DNA of 50,753 nucleotides, taken from assembly GCA_945903635.1 (NCBI GenBank), contig CAMDOT010000015.1:1-50753 (forward strand). Reading direction: 5' to 3'. The DNA is from Rhizobium sp. Q54. GTDB taxonomy: Bacteria > Pseudomonadota > Alphaproteobacteria > Reyranellales > Reyranellaceae. Shown here in pieces: positions 9,380 through 17,749 of the stretch. The stretch's first letter is position 1. Each line of letters begins with the position of its first letter. The translations under genes and the position numbers were made by a program. The notes beneath the pieces are model-generated. The model was not told where the DNA came from. It saw only the letters and a program-made list of their open reading frames with translations, and did no database searches.

Positions 9380-10368
9380 CCGCCGGCGCCGACTCTCCGC
9401 TGCTCGAGGTCAGGAACCTCGCCATGCACTTCCCGGTGACGGAAGGCGTCGTGCTGTCGCGCAAGATCGGCGACGTAAAGGCCGTCGACGGCGTCGACTT
9501 CACGATCGGCCGCGGCGAAACGCTGGGTCTGGTGGGCGAGAGCGGCTGTGGCAAGACGACGACTGGCCGCTGCATCCTGCGGCTCGAGAAGCCGACCGCC
9601 GGCCAGATCCTGTTCGACGGCCAGGACATCAGCCACATGGGCCGCAAGGACCTGGTGGGCCTGCGGCGGCGCATGCAGGTGATCTTCCAGGACCCCTACA
9701 GCTCGCTAAATCCGCGCATGAAGGTGGGCGACATCGTCGGCGAGCCGATCAAGGTGCACGGCGTCGAGCCGGATGCCCGCAAACGCGACTTGCGCGTGCG
9801 CGAGCTGCTGTCGGTGTGCGGCCTCGACGCCAAGTTCGCCGACCGCTATCCGCACGAGATGTCGGGCGGCCAGCGCCAGCGCGTCGGCATCGCCCGCGCG
9901 CTCGCCCTCGATCCGGAGTTCATCGTCTGCGACGAGGCGGTTTCGGCGCTCGATGTCTCGATCCAGGCGCAGATCGTCAACCTGCTCGAGGATCTGCGCG
10001 AGCGCTTCAATCTCACCTACCTCTTCATCGCCCACGATCTTTCCGTCGTGCGCCATCTCTGCCAGCGGGTCGCCGTCATGTATCTCGGCCGCATCGTCGA
10101 GATGGCCGCCGTCGACGAGCTGTTCGACAATCCGCTGCATCCCTACACGCAGGCTTTGCTGGCGGCGGTGCCGATCCCGGATCCTCGCGTCGAGGCGACG
10201 CGCGACTTCCGCCCGGCCCCGGGCGAGGTGCCCAGTCCGATCAACCCGCCGTCGGGATGCGTCTTCCATCCGCGCTGCCCCATGGCGGTCGAGAATTGCA
10301 TGCGGGCGAGGCCCGTCCTGAGAGAGCTGCGGCCCGGCCATTGGGTGGCCTGCAGCGAAGCGAACTGA
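9376..10368 (+). CDS. peptide-type ABC importer ATP-binding protein (OppF/DppF family)
   Basis: 330 residues. GTG start inside the preceding stop (GTGA), so translation is probably coupled. Walker A GESGCGKT at 54-61, [18 protein letters not shown]-loop, signature [15 protein letters not shown], Walker [15 protein letters not shown], and the C-terminal oligopeptide domain ([16 protein letters not shown]). It is the second ATPase of the heterodimeric nucleotide-binding pair of a peptide/nickel-class importer. A 60-base leader with an internal repeat separates it from the binding-protein gene. Confidence 0.95.
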   Translation: MTAGADSPLLEVRNLAMHFPVTEGVVLSRKIGDVKAVDGVDFTIGRGETLGLVGESGCGKTTTGRCILRLEKPTAGQILFDGQDISHMGRKDLVGLRRRMQVIFQDPYSSLNPRMKVGDIVGEPIKVHGVEPDARKRDLRVRELLSVCGLDAKFADRYPHEMSGGQRQRVGIARALALDPEFIVCDEAVSALDVSIQAQIVNLLEDLRERFNLTYLFIAHDLSVVRHLCQRVAVMYLGRIVEMAAVDELFDNPLHPYTQALLAAVPIPDPRVEATRDFRPAPGEVPSPINPPSGCVFHPRCPMAVENCMRARPVLRELRPGHWVACSEAN

Positions 10369-10375
10369 GGAACGA

Positions 10376-10409
10376 GGAACCACAAGAGAACGGGGAACTA
10401 CAAGAAAAC
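10376..10409. repeat. imperfect 16-base tandem repeat in the leader of the binding-protein gene
   Basis: GGAACCACAAGAGAAC (10376-10391) is followed two bases later by GGAACTACAAGAAAAC (10394-10409), with two differences. Further GAAC words flank it. It lies just ahead of the AGGAGG ribosome site at 10418-10423 and has no inverted partner, so it may be only a local duplication. Confidence 0.6.
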
Positions 10410-10428
10410 AGCGGAACAGGAGGAAACT

Positions 10429-12033
10429 ATGGTTGTTCGAAAGGGACTATGGGTGGCCGGGCTCGGACTGGCGGCCGTGATCGCAGCCGGCCCCGGCAAC
10501 GCGCAAACACCCAAAAAGGGTGGCACTCTCACCTTCATGATCCCGGCGGATTCCCCGCCGAGCTTCGACGGCCACCGCGAGACCACGTTCGCCACGGTCC
10601 ACGCAACGGCGCCGTTCTACAGCGTGCTGATCCGTGTCCCGCCGGACAACCCGGCCTCGACCACGGAGTTCGTCTGCGATCTCTGCACCGAGATGCCGAA
10701 GCCGACCGACGACGGCAAGACCTACACCTTCAAGATCCGCCAGGACGTGAAGTGGCACGACGGCAGCAAGCTCACGGCCAAGGACGTGGCGGCGAGCTGG
10801 AACCGCATCGTCTTCCCGCCGCAGGGCGTGACCAGCGCCCGCGTCACCTACTACGCCATGGTCGACAAGATCGAAGCGCCTGACGACTCCACGGTGGTGT
10901 TCAAGCTGAAGCGGCCGACGACGGCGTTCCTGCCGGCGCTCGCCGATCCCTTCACCTACATCTACAAGAAGGAGATCCTCGACAAGGATCAGAAGTGGTA
11001 CGAGAAGAACATCATGGGCTCCGGCCCGTTCAAGTTCGCCTCGTACGAGATCGGCCAGTCGATCAAGGGCGTGCGCAACCCGGACTACTATCACAAGGGT
11101 CAGCCCTATCTCGACGCCATCGAAGGCATCTTCGCCGATAAGCAGTCGGTCCGCGTCGAGGCGATCCGTGGCGACCGCGCGGCCATGGAGTTCCGCGGCA
11201 TGCCGCCGTCGGCCCGCGATCAGCTCGTCAAGGAGGCCGGCAAGGATGTCGTGGTCCAGGACAGCGACTGGAACTGCGGCAACATCGTCTCCTACAACCA
11301 CAAGAAAAAGCCGTTCGACGACGTACGGGTGCGCCGCGCGCTGTCGCTCGCGGTCGACCACTGGGGCGGCGCTCCGGCGCTCAGCAAGATCGCCATCGTG
11401 CGCACGCCGGGCGGGATCGTCTTCCCCGGCTCGCCGCTCGCCGCCAACAAGGAGGAGCTGCAACAGATCGCCGGCTTTTGGCCCGACATCGAGAAGTCGC
11501 GCGCCGAGGCCAGGCGGCTGCTCAAGGAGGCCGGCCAGGAGAACCTCAAGTTCGAGCTGACCAACCGCAACGTCGACCAGCCCTACAAGTTCGTCGGCAC
11601 CTGGCTGATCGGCGAGTGGAAGAAGATCGGCGTCACCGTCGAGCAGAAGGTCGTGCCGACCGGTCCGTGGTTCGCCGCCATGCGCGGCGGCACGTTCGAC
11701 GTCGTGGTCGACGCCAACTGCCAGAGCGTGGTCAACCCGGTGCTCGACACCGCGAAGTACCTGCCGAAGAAGGTCTATCCGGAGAGCTACGGCGACTATG
11801 ACGATCCGAAGTCGATCGAGCTCTACAACGCGATGACCCAGGAGACCGACCCGGCGAAGCAGCGCGTCGCCATGCGGGCGTACGAAAAGCACACGCTCGA
11901 CACCGAGGCGCACAGCATCGTCACGCCCTACTGGTATCGCATCCTCGTGATCCGCTCGTACGTCAAGGGCTGGAAGATCAGCCCCAGTCACTACCTGAAC
12001 CAGGATCTCGCCAACGTCTGGTTGGACAGGTAG
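10429..12033 (+). CDS. ABC importer periplasmic substrate-binding protein, SBP_bac_5 family
   Basis: 534 residues, usual length for the family 5 (DppA/OppA) binding proteins. The signal peptide MVVRKGLWVAGLGLAAVIA ends near GNAQ, with no lipobox cysteine, so the product is periplasmic. Family landmarks are ADSPPSFDGHRETTF, YTFKIRQDVKWHDGSKLTAKDVAASWNRIV, GSGPFKFASYEIGQSIKGVRNPDYY and FDDVRVRRALSLAVDH. An ideal AGGAGG precedes the ATG. It delivers the substrate to the BC permease. Such proteins bind peptides, nickel, glutathione or opines, and the ligand cannot be read from sequence. Confidence 0.95.
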   Translation: MVVRKGLWVAGLGLAAVIAAGPGNAQTPKKGGTLTFMIPADSPPSFDGHRETTFATVHATAPFYSVLIRVPPDNPASTTEFVCDLCTEMPKPTDDGKTYTFKIRQDVKWHDGSKLTAKDVAASWNRIVFPPQGVTSARVTYYAMVDKIEAPDDSTVVFKLKRPTTAFLPALADPFTYIYKKEILDKDQKWYEKNIMGSGPFKFASYEIGQSIKGVRNPDYYHKGQPYLDAIEGIFADKQSVRVEAIRGDRAAMEFRGMPPSARDQLVKEAGKDVVVQDSDWNCGNIVSYNHKKKPFDDVRVRRALSLAVDHWGGAPALSKIAIVRTPGGIVFPGSPLAANKEELQQIAGFWPDIEKSRAEARRLLKEAGQENLKFELTNRNVDQPYKFVGTWLIGEWKKIGVTVEQKVVPTGPWFAAMRGGTFDVVVDANCQSVVNPVLDTAKYLPKKVYPESYGDYDDPKSIELYNAMTQETDPAKQRVAMRAYEKHTLDTEAHSIVTPYWYRILVIRSYVKGWKISPSHYLNQDLANVWLDR

Positions 12034-12066
12034 TGGGCGCGTAACGCGGGACGGGGAGCAGACCCG

Positions 12067-13038
12067 ATGTATCGCTATATCGTGACGCGGCTCCTGCTGG
12101 CGGTGCCTACGCTGGTCGGAGCCGCGGCGCTGGTTTTCGTGCTGATGCGCCTGATCCCGGGTGACGTTTGCGTCATCCGCATGGGATCGGGCGGATCGCA
12201 CGTGAGCCAGGCTGCCGTCGATGCCTGTCGCCAGCAGCTCGGGCTGAATGACCACATCTTCGTGCAGTTCCTGAGTTTCCTTGGAAATTACTTCACCTTC
12301 GATTTCGGCATTTCGATGTGGTCGGGACGTCCGGTGGCCCAAGAGATTGCGACCCGGCTGCCGGTGTCGCTGCAGATCGCGGTGATGGCCACACTGATCG
12401 CCGTCGTGATCGCCATTCCCCTCGGGACCATCTCGGCTCTCAAGGAAAATACCTGGCTCGACCATACTGTGCGCGTAGTGGCCGTCGCCGGCATCGCCAC
12501 GCCCTCGTTCTGGCTCGGCATCATGTCGATCGTGCTGGTGCTCGACATAACCTATCTGGCGACCGGCAAGGCGTGGATGCCGCCGATCGACTACGTGTCG
12601 TTCTGGCAGGATCCGATCCGCAACCTCTCGATCGTGGCGTTGCCGGCACTGACGGTGGGCTACCGATACTCCGCCGTGACCATGCGCATGACCCGTTCGG
12701 CCATGCTCGAGGTGATGCGCGAGGACTATATCCGCACCGCGCGGTCGAAGGGGCTGGTCGAGCAGATCATCATCAACCGGCATGCGCTCAAGAACGCGCT
12801 CCTGCCGGTGGTGACATTGATCGGCATCGAGTTCGCGTTCCTGATCGGCGGTCTCGTGGTGACCGAGCAGGTGTTCAACCTGAACGGCATCGGCCGCCTG
12901 TTCGTCCAGGCGGTGCAGAACCAGGACAACGTGCTGACGCAGGCGCTGACCATGCTGGTCGTCCTCATCTTCGTCGTCACCAATCTGGTGGTCGACGTCC
13001 TCTACGCCTGGCTCGATCCCCGCATAAGGTATTCCTGA
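12067..13038 (+). CDS. ABC importer permease, DppB/OppB family
   Basis: 323 residues with six predicted membrane helices. The N-terminus MYRYIVTRLLLAVPTLVGAAALVFVLMRLIPGD is the DppB signature, and the cytoplasmic EAA loop is seen as EVMREDYIRTARSKGLVEQIIINRHALKNALLPV. One half of the transmembrane channel of the importer. The stop TGA shares its last base with the ATG of the next permease gene (TGATG), so the two are translationally coupled. Downstream of the binding-protein gene by 33 bases. Confidence 0.95.
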   Translation: MYRYIVTRLLLAVPTLVGAAALVFVLMRLIPGDVCVIRMGSGGSHVSQAAVDACRQQLGLNDHIFVQFLSFLGNYFTFDFGISMWSGRPVAQEIATRLPVSLQIAVMATLIAVVIAIPLGTISALKENTWLDHTVRVVAVAGIATPSFWLGIMSIVLVLDITYLATGKAWMPPIDYVSFWQDPIRNLSIVALPALTVGYRYSAVTMRMTRSAMLEVMREDYIRTARSKGLVEQIIINRHALKNALLPVVTLIGIEFAFLIGGLVVTEQVFNLNGIGRLFVQAVQNQDNVLTQALTMLVVLIFVVTNLVVDVLYAWLDPRIRYS

Positions 13039-13946
13039 TGAGCGTCATCACGCGTAACGGGTCCACTGGCGCCCTCACCGACGACGCGCTGCCGCGCAAG
13101 AAAACGGCGCTCGATGCGGTGCTGAATTTCATCCGCCGCCAGCCGCTCGGCACGGCGGGCCTCGTCATCATGATCGTGATGTTCTTGACCGCCGCCTTTG
13201 CCAATGTGCTGGCGCCGTTCGATCCCGAGGAGAACGACTTCCAGGCCATGATGGAGGCACCGAGCTGGACCCATCTGCTCGGCACCGACCAGATGGGTCG
13301 CGATATCTTCTCCCGCCTCGTCTACGGCGCGCGAACGGCGCTGCTGGTCGGCTTCAGCGCGGCCTTTGCCGGCGGCCTGATCGGCCTGGTGCTGGGCGTG
13401 GCCAGCGCCTATTTCGGCGGCTGGTTCGACCTCGTCTTCCAGCGCATTCTCGACGTGCTGATGGCTTTTCCGCTGATCATCCTGGCCCTGGCGGTGGTCT
13501 CGGTGTTCGGCACCGGCGTGTTCAACGTCATCCTCGCCATCACCATCCCGCTTATTCCCCGCTGCGGCCGCGTCGTGCGCGCGAGCGCCCTTGCCGTGCG
13601 CGAAGTGCCTTACGTCGATGCCGCCCGCGCGCTGGGCTTCGGCCACACCCGCATCGTGCTGCGCCACATGGTGCCGAACGTGGTGGGGCCGTTCCTGATC
13701 CTGCTGTCGGCCTTCGTCGGCCAGGCGATCCTGGCCGAGGCTTCGCTGTCCTATCTCGGCCTCGGCGGGCAGGAGCCGGTGCCGGCCTGGGGCCTGATGC
13801 TGCAGGGCGGCGCCGAGGAATACGCCACGACCGCGCCGTGGATCGCGATCTTCCCCGGCCTCGCCATCGTCATGGCGGTGCTGGGCATCAGCCTGTTCGG
13901 CGACGCGCTCCGCGACGCCATCGATCCCAAGCTGCGCGACCGGTAA
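13038..13946 (+). CDS. ABC importer permease, DppC/OppC family
   Basis: 302 residues. A cytoplasmic N-terminus, the OppC N-terminal helix (QPLGTAGLVIMIVMFLTAAFANVLAPFDP), then the LGTDQMGRDIFSRLVYGARTALLVG motif of DppC proteins, and the EAA loop EVPYVDAARALGFGHTRIVLRHMVPN. It pairs with the DppB subunit to form the channel. Last gene of the operon; a strong C/G hairpin begins within 12 bases of the stop codon and probably ends the transcript or stabilises its 3' end. Confidence 0.95.
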   Translation: MSVITRNGSTGALTDDALPRKKTALDAVLNFIRRQPLGTAGLVIMIVMFLTAAFANVLAPFDPEENDFQAMMEAPSWTHLLGTDQMGRDIFSRLVYGARTALLVGFSAAFAGGLIGLVLGVASAYFGGWFDLVFQRILDVLMAFPLIILALAVVSVFGTGVFNVILAITIPLIPRCGRVVRASALAVREVPYVDAARALGFGHTRIVLRHMVPNVVGPFLILLSAFVGQAILAEASLSYLGLGGQEPVPAWGLMLQGGAEEYATTAPWIAIFPGLAIVMAVLGISLFGDALRDAIDPKLRDR

Positions 13947-13954
13947 GATGAAAA

Positions 13955-13999
13955 CCCCCTCCCCCGCTTGCGGGGGAGGTGCCCGTAGGGCGGAGGGGG
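13955..13999. repeat. G/C palindromic element after the ABC operon
   Basis: The inner stem CCTCCCCCG (13958-13966) pairs with CGGGGGAGG (13971-13979) around CTTG. A further GGAGGGGG at 13992-13999 mirrors the outer CCCCCTCC. There is no T tract, so a factor-independent terminator is not shown, but the position between a stop codon and a convergent gene fits a transcript end. The same building blocks make up the larger element at 49741-49846. Confidence 0.7.
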
Positions 14000-14025
14000 A
14001 AGGCCCCAGTCGCGTTGCTTGAACC

Positions 14026-14778
14026 TTACCCCAGCACCTCGCTCAATCCGCCGAGCGCATTGAGCGCCGGCGCGAAGCCGCTGAGCGGCGCGGTCTGGAT
14101 CACCGCCTCGATCACCTCGGTGCGGCTCAATCCCATGTTGAGTGCCGACTGGCCGAACTTCTTCACCTGGCCGTCGAGTTTTAGCGCCGTGAACGCCGCC
14201 ACCGCGACCAGCGCCCGCCGCCGGAGATCGAGGCCGGGACGGAACCAGATCTCGCCATAGCCGTACTGGATCGCCAGCGGATAGAGCGCGCCCGTCACCG
14301 TATTGCCGGGTGCCGCATAGCCCTCGGACGCACGCGCGCCATGGAGCTGTTGCATCAGCTCGCGGCCGCGCGCGCTCAAGGCGTCGAGCGAGTCCTCGCG
14401 CGCCGTCTCCTCCGGCATCGCGACGCCGCGGGCGCTAAAAACCTTGCCGGCCGCCTCGACCGCCTCTTCGGACGCCGCGAAGCCGGCATAAATGCCGATC
14501 TGGATCAGGATTTCGACGATCGCCCGCGCCGACAGGCCGAGGTCGAGCGCCGCTGCGACATGGCGGCCGAGCCTGGGCAGGCGCTGGACCGCGCCGAGCG
14601 CTGCCAGCGCACACACCATGCGGTCATCGAGCGCCAGGCCCGGCCGGCTCCAGATCGCGCCGTAGCTCGCCTCCGTGTTGAGCGTGCGCATGATCGCCGG
14701 CGCGCCATCGTCGTCGTCGCCGAACAGTTTCTGGCGCATCGCTTCGCCCTGCTTCCGCAGCGCGGCCCGATCGGTCAT
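14026..14778 (-). CDS. tandem carboxymuconolactone decarboxylase-like protein
   Basis: 250 residues with two copies of the CMD helical domain: residues about 30-115 (SYGAIWSRPGLALDDRMVCALAAL, then AALDLGLSARAIVEILIQ) and about 155-245 (YGEIWFRPGLDLRRRALVAVAAF, then SALNMGLSRTEVIEAVIQ). Neither copy has the CxxC redox pair of AhpD, so a peroxidase-type role is unlikely and a decarboxylase or lactonase-like role is possible. Single gene, convergent with the peptide importer operon. The function of this two-domain form is not established. Confidence 0.85.
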   Translation of the reverse strand: MTDRAALRKQGEAMRQKLFGDDDDGAPAIMRTLNTEASYGAIWSRPGLALDDRMVCALAALGAVQRLPRLGRHVAAALDLGLSARAIVEILIQIGIYAGFAASEEAVEAAGKVFSARGVAMPEETAREDSLDALSARGRELMQQLHGARASEGYAAPGNTVTGALYPLAIQYGYGEIWFRPGLDLRRRALVAVAAFTALKLDGQVKKFGQSALNMGLSRTEVIEAVIQTAPLSGFAPALNALGGLSEVLG

Positions 14779-14852
14779 GGCAATTCCCCCTTCGCGATTT
14801 CCCTGTTGGTCGCGAGCCTAGTCCATTCCGTCGCAAGCCAGCCGACAAAATG

Positions 14853-14961
14853 ACCTCATGCTGAGGAGGCTGCGGAGCAGCCGTCTCGAAGCATGGGCTA
14901 CGGCACGACTGGTCGCCACCCTTCGAGACGCGGTCCTACGGACCGCTCCTCAGGGTGAGGT
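14853..14961. repeat. interspersed palindromic repeat, family A, copy 1
   Basis: Outer arms CCTCATGCTGAGGAG (14854-14868) and CTCCTCAGGGTGAGG (14946-14960), inner arms CGTCTCGAAGCATGG and CCACCCTTCGAGACG. The whole 108 bases can fold as a long imperfect hairpin. A second copy with the same arm sequences but a different centre lies at 28194-28306. It fills the space between the divergent CMD and LLM genes. Confidence 0.85.
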
Positions 14962-15036
14962 GGGTTTGTGGTGGATGGACCCGCTAGCGACGAAGATAAT
15001 TGGTCCAAATGAACGCCCGCTGAAGGAACTGCCCCG

Positions 15037-15945
15037 ATGTCCGAATCGCTTCCCGCCCTCTGCCTGATCGCCATGCCGTCTCGCCGCCGCCGCACCATCG
15101 AACTCAGCCAGGAGGCCGAGCGGCGCGGCTTCGCCGGGATCTACGTCCCGAGCCCGATGGGCAACATCTCGATGTGCGAGGCGCTGTCGTGGAACACCCA
15201 ATCGATCACCTTCGGCACCGCCATCGCGCCGATCTATCAGCGCACCATCGTCGATTTCGCGCAGAGTGCCGCCATGATGCACGAGGTCTCGGGCGGACGG
15301 TTCCGCCTCGGCATCGGCATCGCACACGGCCCGTCGCATGTGCGGATGGGCGTGACGCCGGGCAAGCCGCTGGCCGACACGCGCGCCTTCATCGAGAAGT
15401 TTCGCGCCGAGAGCGCGTTCGGCCCCCTGCCGCCAATCATCGTGGCCGCCTTGCGCAAGCGCATGGTGGCGCTGTCGGGCGAGCTGGCCCAAGGCGTGGT
15501 CTTCGCCAACGCCTCGCTGTCTCACATGGCCCAGTCGCTGGCCGCCCTCCCCGCGGCCAAGCGGAACGCGCCCGACTTCTTCATCGGCAACATGATCCCG
15601 ACCTGCATCAGCGACGACGTGGAGGCCGCCAAGGCGGTGAACCGGCGCACGCTCACGAACTATGCGTTCCTGCCGAACTACCGGAACTACTGGAAGGAGG
15701 CGGGCTACGTCGAGGAAATGGACGCGATCGAGAAAGCAGTCGCCGAAGGCCGCCGCGACGACGTGCCGAAATATCTCACCGACAAATGGCTCGCCGACAA
15801 CACGCTGTTCGGACCGGCGGCGAAGGTGCGCGAGGGCGTCGCGGCGTGGCGCGCGGCGGGCGTGCACACGCCGATCCTGGTGCCGTCCTCGGCCGCCGGC
15901 AACCAGATGAAGGCGATCGAGGAAGTCTTTGCCACGTTCGGTTGA
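15037..15945 (+). CDS. LLM-class flavin-dependent oxidoreductase (luciferase-like)
   Basis: 302 residues with the TIM-barrel pattern of bacterial luciferase-like proteins: EAERRGFAGIYVPS, ITFGTAIAPIYQRTIVDFAQSAAMMHEVSGGRFRLGIGIAHGPSH (the family signature around the flavin phosphate site), and a C-terminal FGPAAKVREGVAAWRAAGVHTPILVPSS. Members use reduced FMN or F420 to oxygenate or reduce small molecules. Single gene, read away from the CMD gene; the next gene downstream lies beyond a compositional change. Cofactor and substrate are not determinable. Confidence 0.9.
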   Translation: MSESLPALCLIAMPSRRRRTIELSQEAERRGFAGIYVPSPMGNISMCEALSWNTQSITFGTAIAPIYQRTIVDFAQSAAMMHEVSGGRFRLGIGIAHGPSHVRMGVTPGKPLADTRAFIEKFRAESAFGPLPPIIVAALRKRMVALSGELAQGVVFANASLSHMAQSLAALPAAKRNAPDFFIGNMIPTCISDDVEAAKAVNRRTLTNYAFLPNYRNYWKEAGYVEEMDAIEKAVAEGRRDDVPKYLTDKWLADNTLFGPAAKVREGVAAWRAAGVHTPILVPSSAAGNQMKAIEEVFATFG

Positions 15946-16097
15946 GGGGAGGGCCTCGACTCGATCCCGCTTCTTACGTTTTTCAGCGTCGAACGAGCAG
16001 AGGTCGCTTGGTGCTTATGTTCTCGGGATTTTCCGGCGCTTAGAGGTGCCGAGAGGTTTGTAGGGGGTAGAAAATCCCCTCTCGCGTACAGCCTTCA

Positions 16098-16126
16098 TTC
16101 ACTTTCACTTGGAGCGGCTGTATGAT
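16098..16126 (+). promoter_or_regulatory. candidate sigma-70 promoter of the cysteine-rich protein gene
   Basis: TTCACT (16098-16103), 17-base spacer, TATGAT (16121-16126). Predicted start near 16133, which would place the 12-G tract inside the 5' leader, directly ahead of the coding region. Confidence 0.4.
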
Positions 16127-16139
16127 CCCCGGACTAGGT

Positions 16140-16151
16140 GGGGGGGGGGGG
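16140..16151 (+). repeat. 12-G homopolymer in the leader of a secreted protein gene
   Basis: Twelve consecutive G residues end five bases before the ATG at 16157, so they cover the ribosome-binding region. Such tracts change length by slippage and are classic phase-variation switches, but they are also a common place for sequencing errors. Confidence 0.85.
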
Positions 16152-16156
16152 AAGAG

Positions 16157-16768
16157 ATGCTGAAGCAAGTATTTCTCGCTCTCTTAGCGACGATGTGTTC
16201 GCTCGGAGCGGCGATGGGACAGCAGTCCTTTGACATGACGCGACGAGTCCAATGTCAGTGCATTACACCATCTGGAACGTGCGTAGTAACGATGTCGACG
16301 TATGTCGGAGGCAACGGAAGGTGTATGTGTTCGCTGCAAGGCCAACGAGTGATGGGTGATGTCCCCAATGATTGTCCAGCATCCCCATTCTTTGGTCAGC
16401 GATTGCCCGAGATAGGCGCTCCGCGACAAGGCGCAGTAGTTGCGCCTCCGCCAAGTATTAGCGGTCCGCCGGGAACGTTGGTATTGCCCATCGTGAACCA
16501 GACTGGCGTCAATCTCCAAATATCGTTTAAGTCGGACAATCGCCCGGCAGAGTGGCCCGGTGGGGGGCAGTCGTATTTGCTCGAAGCCGGGAGCATGAAC
16601 AGGTACGGCCTAAACTGCATTGTCGGCGAGAAGATCTGTTACGGTGCGACGAGCATAAGCGACAGAAGAATTTGGGGGACCGGGGTCCACCATGAAACCT
16701 CTTGTACGAATTGCTGCCACTTCTGCGGACCAAGCGAGGAAGCGGGTCCGATTATTTTGGGAAACTAG
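16157..16768 (+). CDS. small cysteine-rich secreted protein of unknown function
   Basis: 203 residues. MLKQVFLALLATMCSLGAAMGQQ is a signal peptide. The mature part carries 12 cysteines: an N-terminal group (CQC, TC, RCMC, DC), a proline-rich linker (VVAPPPSISGPPG) and a C-terminal domain with NQTGVNLQISFKS, WPGGGQSYLLEAGS, GEKICYGA and a closing TNCCHFCG cluster. I recall the C-terminal pattern from uncharacterised alphaproteobacterial proteins but no function. Secretion and an even number of cysteines suggest disulphides or metal binding outside the cytoplasm. Codon use is visibly less GC-biased than in neighbouring core genes. The ATG was chosen over one 48 bases upstream because that reading would translate the G tract ahead of the signal peptide. 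Confidence 0.75.
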   Translation: MLKQVFLALLATMCSLGAAMGQQSFDMTRRVQCQCITPSGTCVVTMSTYVGGNGRCMCSLQGQRVMGDVPNDCPASPFFGQRLPEIGAPRQGAVVAPPPSISGPPGTLVLPIVNQTGVNLQISFKSDNRPAEWPGGGQSYLLEAGSMNRYGLNCIVGEKICYGATSISDRRIWGTGVHHETSCTNCCHFCGPSEEAGPIILGN

Positions 16769-16886
16769 CGCGTGGGACGATCCACATGCCCAGGATCGCG
16801 CGATGGATCTTATGGTCTGAGCGTTTGGCGAGTTATTTGACAAGCCTAGACGATGAAAGAAGGCATCACATATCGGGACGAGAGCC

Positions 16887-17111
16887 ATGGCCGCCACATC
16901 TCCGCGCAAGCCGTCGCGTGACAAGGTCCGCGCCTATCGTGAGCGTCTGCGCGCGCAGGGTTTGCGACCGATCCAGATTTGGGTACCTGACGTCCGGGCG
17001 CGCTCCTTTCGTTTCCAGGCCCACCGTCAATCTCTGAAGGTCGCCGCCAGTGACCATGCACGCGACGATCAAGCCTTCGTCGATGCCATCTCAGAATGGG
17101 ATGGCGAATGA
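16887..17111 (+). CDS. mazE: MazE-type antitoxin (DUF3018 family)
   Basis: 74 residues. The sequence RDKVRAYRERLRAQGLRPIQIWVPDVR, then FRFQAHRQSLKVAASDHARDDQAFVDAISEWD, is the DUF3018 antitoxin pattern found ahead of PemK/MazF-like toxins. The N-terminal part should dimerise and bind DNA, the acidic C-terminus should wrap the toxin. Its TGA overlaps the ATG of the toxin reading frame by 4 bases, the usual coupling. The antitoxin looks intact while the toxin carries a premature stop, so it may now act alone as a repressor or as protection against related toxins. Confidence 0.85.
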   Translation: MAATSPRKPSRDKVRAYRERLRAQGLRPIQIWVPDVRARSFRFQAHRQSLKVAASDHARDDQAFVDAISEWDGE

Positions 17112-17473
17112 AGCGTGGCGAAATCTGAACGGTCGCGGGCGGCAATGATGATGCGCGCAAGCCGCGTCCCGTCGTCGTCGTGCAGGACGACAGCTTCGAT
17201 GCCACGGCTTCTATTACGGTGTGTGCTTTCACCACGGATACGAGTGCAGCGCTGCTGTTCCGGCTCGAAGTCGACCCCACCGAGCGCAACGGGTTGCGCC
17301 GGCCGTGCCGCCTGATGGTCGACAAGATCACGACGGTTCCCAAGACCAGGCTGGGGGCTCTGGTCGGCCGGTTGGACGAAGAGGACGTCGCCCGGCTCAA
17401 TCGGGCGATGATGGTGTTCCTGGGGCTGGCGATGTCGTCGCGCACGGAACGGGGCGTCGGACGTCACCCGTAG
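17108..17473 (+). pseudogene. mazF: MazF/PemK-type toxin interrupted by a nonsense codon
   Basis: From ATG 17108 the frame reads MKRGEI, then TGA at 17126-17128, then TVAGGNDDARKPRPVVVVQDD and on without further stops to TAG at 17471-17473, about 121 codons. Family members read RGEIW or RGDIW here, so TGA replaces the conserved tryptophan TGG by one base. The rest matches PemK/MazF: SITVCAFTTDTSAALLFRLEVDPTERNGLRRPCRLMVDKITTVPKTRLG, and LNRAMMVFLGLA at the end. Without the first strand, which carries the RGEIW loop of the RNase site, an internal GTG restart at 17177 would not give an active enzyme. Sequencing error is the main alternative. Confidence 0.8.
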
Positions 17474-17561
17474 CATTCGAGTGAGCAAAAGCCGCGCGCG
17501 GAGCCTATGTCCGCAACCGTGACGCTTCGCTAACCGCGTCGGGCCTTCTGTCTGAAATCGG

Positions 17562-17669
17562 ATGGAATTGGATGGAAAAACGGCGAAAGTCGTCGCGAAG
17601 TCGCTCGTCGAGCGAGGTCATCTGGTTCTGGACGGCGCCGGCCGGGGCGCATGGTATGGCCTCGTCTGA
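17562..17669 (+). pseudogene. possible winged-helix C-terminal remnant
   Basis: A 35-codon frame bounded by stops reads MELDGKTAKVVAKSLVERGHLVLDGAGRGAWYGLV. The part AKSLVERGHLVLDGAGRGAWYGLV resembles the last helix and wing of the winged-helix domain at the end of Fic-like or AAA-4/RecG-like proteins (L.E.G.L...G.GR...Y.L). Nothing recognisable continues upstream in any frame. It may be debris of an accessory gene or coincidence. Confidence 0.25.
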
Positions 17670-17719
17670 CGGGACCACGACTGCCCGCCCGTGAGGCCAT
17701 ACTTGGGCCAAAGATAAAG

Positions 17720-17749
17720 TTGACGAATCCGCAGGTTTCAGGCTATATT
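17720..17749 (+). promoter_or_regulatory. strong sigma-70-like promoter with no recognisable gene downstream
   Basis: TTGACG (17720-17725), 18-base spacer, TATATT (17744-17749), preceded by an A-rich stretch. Predicted start near 17756. It is among the best matches to the consensus in the window, yet no convincing coding region follows for 650 bases. Confidence 0.5.

Noticed and set aside
16020..16080. GGGG and CCCC stem around TAGAAAAT as terminator of the LLM gene
   Set aside because: The stem is only four or five pairs and no T tract follows.
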